Assembly: GCF_024198175.1 (NCBI RefSeq)
Contig: NZ_JAJVKV010000028.1
Span: 1 to 64,000 of the forward strand
DNA: 64,000 nucleotides
Source: Pyxidicoccus xibeiensis
Lineage (GTDB): Bacteria > Myxococcota > Myxococcia > Myxococcales > Myxococcaceae
Direction: 5' to 3'
The position numbers and the translations under genes were made by a program. Positions 60,605 through 64,000 of the stretch are shown piece by piece. Under the pieces are notes generated by a model that ran no database searches, was not told the DNA's origin, and worked only from the letters and a program-made list of their open reading frames with translations. Position 1 is the first letter of the stretch. Each line of letters starts with the position of its first letter.

Positions 60605-63600
60605 ACACGAAGCGCGACGGCACCCCGTCGCAGGAAACCGCCTCCTTCGCGCTCCCGGTCGTGTCGGACCGGCCCGCCCCGAGCGCCACGCCTGACGCCG
60701 TCGGTGAGGCGTTCGAGCACGCCGCCGCCAATGCCTCCGCCGCCGAGCCCGGCTATGGCCGGACCTACTGGCGCAGCCTCGAGGAGAAGCTCGCCGCCCC
60801 CGAGTACCTCGAGGAGACGCGGCCGGAGTTCCCCGTCGGCGCGGACCTGGCCCCCACCGGCTTCGTGCGCCGCGAGTTCATGCAGCTCTTGGGCGCCTCG
60901 CTGGCCCTGGCCGGCGCCACGGCGTGCAGCACCCGTCCCCAGGACGAGCGCATCCTGCCGTACACCAAGACGCCGCCCGAGGTCGCCCCGGGCAACCCGC
61001 TGCACTACGCGTCCGGCATGACGCTGGCCGGCCACACCTCCGGCCTGCTCATCACCGCCCGCGAGGGTCGCCCCATCAAGATCGAGGGCAACCCGGACCA
61101 CCCCGTCAACAAGGGTGCCGCCGGTCCCTGGGAGCAGGCGTACCTCCTGTCCCTCTATGACCCGAGCCGCGCCCGCGTGCTCCGTCAGGGCAAGACGCCG
61201 CGCGCCCTGCGCATGCTGTCCGAGGACGTGGCCACGCTGGTGAACAAGGCCGCCGCCGCCGACGGTGGCTCGCGCCTGCGCTTCCTGGGCGAGCCCGCCA
61301 ACTCGCCGCTGATGGGCGACCTGCGCAACCGCATCCTCAAGAAGCTGCCCAACGCGCGCTTCTACAGCTACACGGCGCAGACGCAGGACGCCGCCTCCGA
61401 GGCCACCCGCGCCCTGTTCGGCGGCCAGGCCGTCTCCGCGACGTACAACTTCACCAACGCGGACGTCATCCTGTCGCTGGACGCGGACTTCCTCGAGAGC
61501 CGCCCGACCAACCTGACCCACGCGCTCCAGTTCGCCAACCGGCGCGACCCGAAGAACGGCCCCCTCAACCGCCTCTACGTGGCGGAGGCCCGCTTCTCCA
61601 TCACCGGCGGCATGGCGGACCACCGCCTGCGCGTGAAGTCGCAGGAAGTGCTGGCCGTCGCCGCCGCGGTGGCGCAGGCCATCGGCGGTCCCGCCGCGGC
61701 CCTGGCCGGCGCGGCCGCTGGCAAGGCCCAGCTGCGCGCCGACCTCAACACGTGGGTGCAGGCGGTGGTCGCCGACCTGCGCGCCGCGCGTCCCGGCCGC
61801 ACCCTGGTGGTCGCCGGTGAGCGGCAGCCCGCCGCGGTGCACGCCCTGGCGCATGCCCTCAACGCCGCGCTCGGCAACGTGGGCACCGGCGAGACGGCCC
61901 CCGTGCGCTACGTGCAGGCCCCCGTCGCGGAAGCCACCGGCCTGAGCCAGGTGCGCGCGCTGGTGGAGGACATCAAGGGTGGCCGCGTGGACACGCTGGT
62001 CATCACCACGTGGAACCCGCTCTACACCCTGCCCGCCGACGCGGGCCTGGCGGAGCTGCTCAACCCGGCCACCAACCCCAACCGCGCGAAGCTCTCCGTG
62101 CTCTACACGGGGCTCTACGAGGACGAGACCAGCCAGTACGTGGACTGGTTCGTCCCCGCGGCGCACCCGCTGGAGACGTGGAGCGACGGCCGCGCGGTGG
62201 ACGGCACGGTGTCCATCGCCCAGCCGCTCATCCAGCCGCTCTTCAACGGCGTGCCGGAGTCCGAGCTGCTGGCGCTCTTCCTGGACGAGCCCCACCGCCC
62301 CGCCTACCAACTGCTGCGCGAGTACTGGCAGGGCCGGGACCCCGGCGCCCAGGGCGACTTCGAGGCCCGCTGGGAGTCGTGGGTGGCCGCCGGTGTCGTG
62401 CAGGGCACCGCCAGCGCGGACGTGACGGGCGCGCCGGACTTCGCCGCCGCCACCGCCCTGGTGACGGGCTACACGCCCCCGCAGGCCGGTGAGCTGGAGC
62501 TGAACTTCGTCCACGACTACAAGCTCTTCGACGGCCGCTTCGCGAACAACGCCTGGCTGCAGGAGCTGCCGGACCCCATCACCAAGATGGTCTGGGACAA
62601 CGCCGCCCTGCTGAGCCCCGCCACCGCGACGAAGTGGAAGCTGGAGCCGGGCAGCCTGGCGGAGCTGAGCTACAACGGCCAGAAGCTGACGGTGCCCGTG
62701 TGGGTGACGCCGGGCCTGGCGGACGACACCGTGACGGTGGCGCTGGGCTACGGCCGCAACGGCCTGCACGAGCAGGTGGCCAAGGGCGTGGGCTTCAACG
62801 CCAACACCCTGCGCCGCACGGCCGCTCCCTGGTTCGACGGCGGCGCCACGCTCACCCCGGCGAAGGGCAGCCACAAGTTCAGCCTCACCCAGACGCACTG
62901 GCGCATGGAAGGCCGCCCGCTCGCGCTGGACATGCCCATCGCCGAGCTGAACGCACCCTCCGTGCCGACGCAGCACACGCTCCACCGCGTCAAGGGCGAG
63001 CTGAAGCAGGGCATCCACGACAACCTGCCCGACTTCGACTACAGCAAGGGCTACAAGTGGGGCATGGCCATCGACCTGTCCCGCTGCACGGGCTGCAGCG
63101 CGTGCGTGGTGGCCTGCCAGGCGGAGAACAACATCCCCGTCGTGGGCAAGGAGCAGGTGGCCCGCAGCCGTGAGATGCAGTGGCTGCGCATCGACCGCTA
63201 CTTCGAGGGCCCCGAGAGCGACCCGAAGATGGTCATGCAGCCCGTCATGTGCGTGCACTGCGAGAAGGCCCCCTGCGAGTACGTGTGCCCGGTGAATGCC
63301 ACCGTGCACTCGGACGAGGGCCTGAACGACATGGTGTACAACCGCTGCGTCGGCACCCGGTACTGCTCCAACAACTGCCCGTACAAGGTCCGCCGCTTCA
63401 ACTACCTGCACTACACGTCGGGCAAGACGGCCACCGAGAAGATGGTGATGAACCCGGACGTCACGGTGCGCAACCGCGGCGTCATGGAGAAGTGCACGTA
63501 CTGCGTCCAGCGCATCGAGCGCGTGCGCATCAGCGCCCGCGTGGAGAAGCGCCTCATCGACGAGAAGGAGCTGCTGACCGCGTGCCAGCAGACCTGCCCC

Positions 63601-63795
63601 ACGCAGGCCATCGTCTTCGGCTCCCTCAACGACAAGCAGCAGCGGGTGTCCCAGCTCCACGAGGACCCGCGCGCCTACAAGCTGCTGCACGAGCTGGGCA
63701 CCCGCCCCCGCACCGCGCACCTCATCCGCGTCCGCAACCCCAACCCCGCCCTCGAGCCCGCGAAGTCCGCCGCGGCGACCGAAGGGAGCCACTAG
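60601..63795 (+). CDS. actB: Alternative complex III, iron-sulfur subunit ActB
   Basis: A large fusion subunit (about 1064 residues). The N-terminal part carries a Tat-like signal (RREFMQLLGASLALAGATAC, near residues 85-105) and a molybdopterin-oxidoreductase-like domain that lacks Moco in characterised complexes. The C-terminal part (from about residue 810) binds four Fe-S clusters: CTGCSACVVACQAE, CVHCEKAPCEYVCPVNA, CVGTRYCSNNCPYKVRR, CTYCVQRI and CQQTCPTQ. The ATG at 60601 overlaps the actA stop; an in-frame ATG at 60592 is also possible. It receives electrons from quinol and passes them toward the haem subunits. Confidence 0.94.
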   Translation: MNTKRDGTPSQETASFALPVVSDRPAPSATPDAVGEAFEHAAANASAAEPGYGRTYWRSLEEKLAAPEYLEETRPEFPVGADLAPTGFVRREFMQLLGASLALAGATACSTRPQDERILPYTKTPPEVAPGNPLHYASGMTLAGHTSGLLITAREGRPIKIEGNPDHPVNKGAAGPWEQAYLLSLYDPSRARVLRQGKTPRALRMLSEDVATLVNKAAAADGGSRLRFLGEPANSPLMGDLRNRILKKLPNARFYSYTAQTQDAASEATRALFGGQAVSATYNFTNADVILSLDADFLESRPTNLTHALQFANRRDPKNGPLNRLYVAEARFSITGGMADHRLRVKSQEVLAVAAAVAQAIGGPAAALAGAAAGKAQLRADLNTWVQAVVADLRAARPGRTLVVAGERQPAAVHALAHALNAALGNVGTGETAPVRYVQAPVAEATGLSQVRALVEDIKGGRVDTLVITTWNPLYTLPADAGLAELLNPATNPNRAKLSVLYTGLYEDETSQYVDWFVPAAHPLETWSDGRAVDGTVSIAQPLIQPLFNGVPESELLALFLDEPHRPAYQLLREYWQGRDPGAQGDFEARWESWVAAGVVQGTASADVTGAPDFAAATALVTGYTPPQAGELELNFVHDYKLFDGRFANNAWLQELPDPITKMVWDNAALLSPATATKWKLEPGSLAELSYNGQKLTVPVWVTPGLADDTVTVALGYGRNGLHEQVAKGVGFNANTLRRTAAPWFDGGATLTPAKGSHKFSLTQTHWRMEGRPLALDMPIAELNAPSVPTQHTLHRVKGELKQGIHDNLPDFDYSKGYKWGMAIDLSRCTGCSACVVACQAENNIPVVGKEQVARSREMQWLRIDRYFEGPESDPKMVMQPVMCVHCEKAPCEYVCPVNATVHSDEGLNDMVYNRCVGTRYCSNNCPYKVRRFNYLHYTSGKTATEKMVMNPDVTVRNRGVMEKCTYCVQRIERVRISARVEKRLIDEKELLTACQQTCPTQAIVFGSLNDKQQRVSQLHEDPRAYKLLHELGTRPRTAHLIRVRNPNPALEPAKSAAATEGSH

Positions 63796-63797
63796 TC

Positions 63798-64000
63798 ATG
63801 GCCCAGACCGCAATCACCGCTCCGCTCGACCCGCTCGAGCCGCGGCACCTCGTCGCGCCGCACCACGACGATGCGTCGCTCAACGAGACGCTCCTGGACC
63901 ACGTCTGGCGCAAGCCGGGCAAGGGCTGGTTCATGCTCTTCGGCATGACGCTCAGCGCCCTGGGCCTGCTCGTCATCGGCGTCACCTACACGCTGGCGCG
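63798..64000 (+). CDS. actC: Alternative complex III membrane subunit ActC (NrfD-like), 5' end only
   Basis: The first 67 codons are visible. The start MAQTAITAPLDPLEPRHLV and the first hydrophobic helix (WFMLFGMTLSALGLLVIGVTY) fit the NrfD/PsrC-like quinol-oxidising subunit that follows actB in alternative complex III operons. The ATG is 2 bases after the actB stop TAG. The remaining sequence is outside the window, so the identification rests mainly on operon position. Confidence 0.75.
   Translation, partial: MAQTAITAPLDPLEPRHLVAPHHDDASLNETLLDHVWRKPGKGWFMLFGMTLSALGLLVIGVTYTLA

Noticed and set aside
60322..63792. A 1156-codon open frame opposite actB
   Set aside because: Same cause. The plus strand encodes an unmistakable Fe-S protein and the reverse frame has no motifs.

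Overview
The window is dense, very GC-rich DNA in which nearly every gene uses G/C at the third codon position and neighbouring genes often overlap by ATGA or GTGA. A myxobacterium of the Myxococcaceae (Myxococcus/Corallococcus/Pyxidicoccus type) fits best. The reasons are a SitA6/SitI6-type toxin-immunity pair (a Myxococcus paralogous family), a PEGA-domain Ser/Thr kinase, many outer-membrane lipoproteins, an alternative complex III operon and a carotenoid ketolase. No tRNA, rRNA, CRISPR array, prophage or insertion sequence was seen.

Layout. 1-2281 (-): end of a chemosensory cluster (CheR cut by the window edge, a REC-CheW hybrid, a CheY-like receiver). 2465-3298 (-): InhA-like enoyl-ACP reductase. 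3436-7513 (+): sucA-sucB, then a cold-shock gene. 8019-13958: S9 peptidase, UPF0489-like protein, Omp85-type outer-membrane protein, cobalamin-binding-like protein. 14221-19582 (+): coupled operon of a Ser/Thr kinase, a TonB-dependent receptor with an N-terminal TPR domain, and a lipoprotein; then a lone receiver. 20177-24443 (-): msrQ, msrP, a CrtW-type ketolase and an M49-like peptidase. 24623-25734 (+): a two-gene cassette of a Mrr-like nuclease and a coupled unknown protein, the best candidate for an undescribed system. 25853-35303: CBM21-type secreted protein, HtpG, an unknown protein, TPR lipoprotein, M4 metalloprotease, macro-domain protein, lipoprotein. 35539-41578: isoquinoline-1-oxidoreductase-like molybdoenzyme genes, the sitA6/sitI6 pair, a dihaem cytochrome and an FAD oxidoreductase. 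41770-47253 (+): aroF-trpD-trpC-trpF-trpB-trpA. 47350-49974 (+): histidine phosphatase and GMC oxidoreductase. 50000-52059 (-): trpE-trpG. 53115-59428 (+): the four-gene Lhr helicase / DNA ligase / exonuclease / phosphoesterase cassette plus an HNH gene. 59942-64000 (+): alternative complex III genes actA, actB and the start of actC.

How the genes work together. Core metabolism is represented by 2-oxoglutarate dehydrogenase E1/E2 (no E3 here), the complete chorismate-to-tryptophan pathway split over two opposed operons, type II fatty-acid synthesis and a respiratory quinol oxidoreductase. Envelope and stress functions include periplasmic methionine-sulfoxide repair beside a carotenoid ketolase, HtpG, cold shock and Omp85. 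Social or conflict functions are the contact-dependent Sit toxin with its immunity protein, the Lhr DNA-repair module and the nuclease pair. Several intergenic regions contain perfect or near-perfect inverted repeats that look like operators or terminators. These were found by eye and have not been tested.
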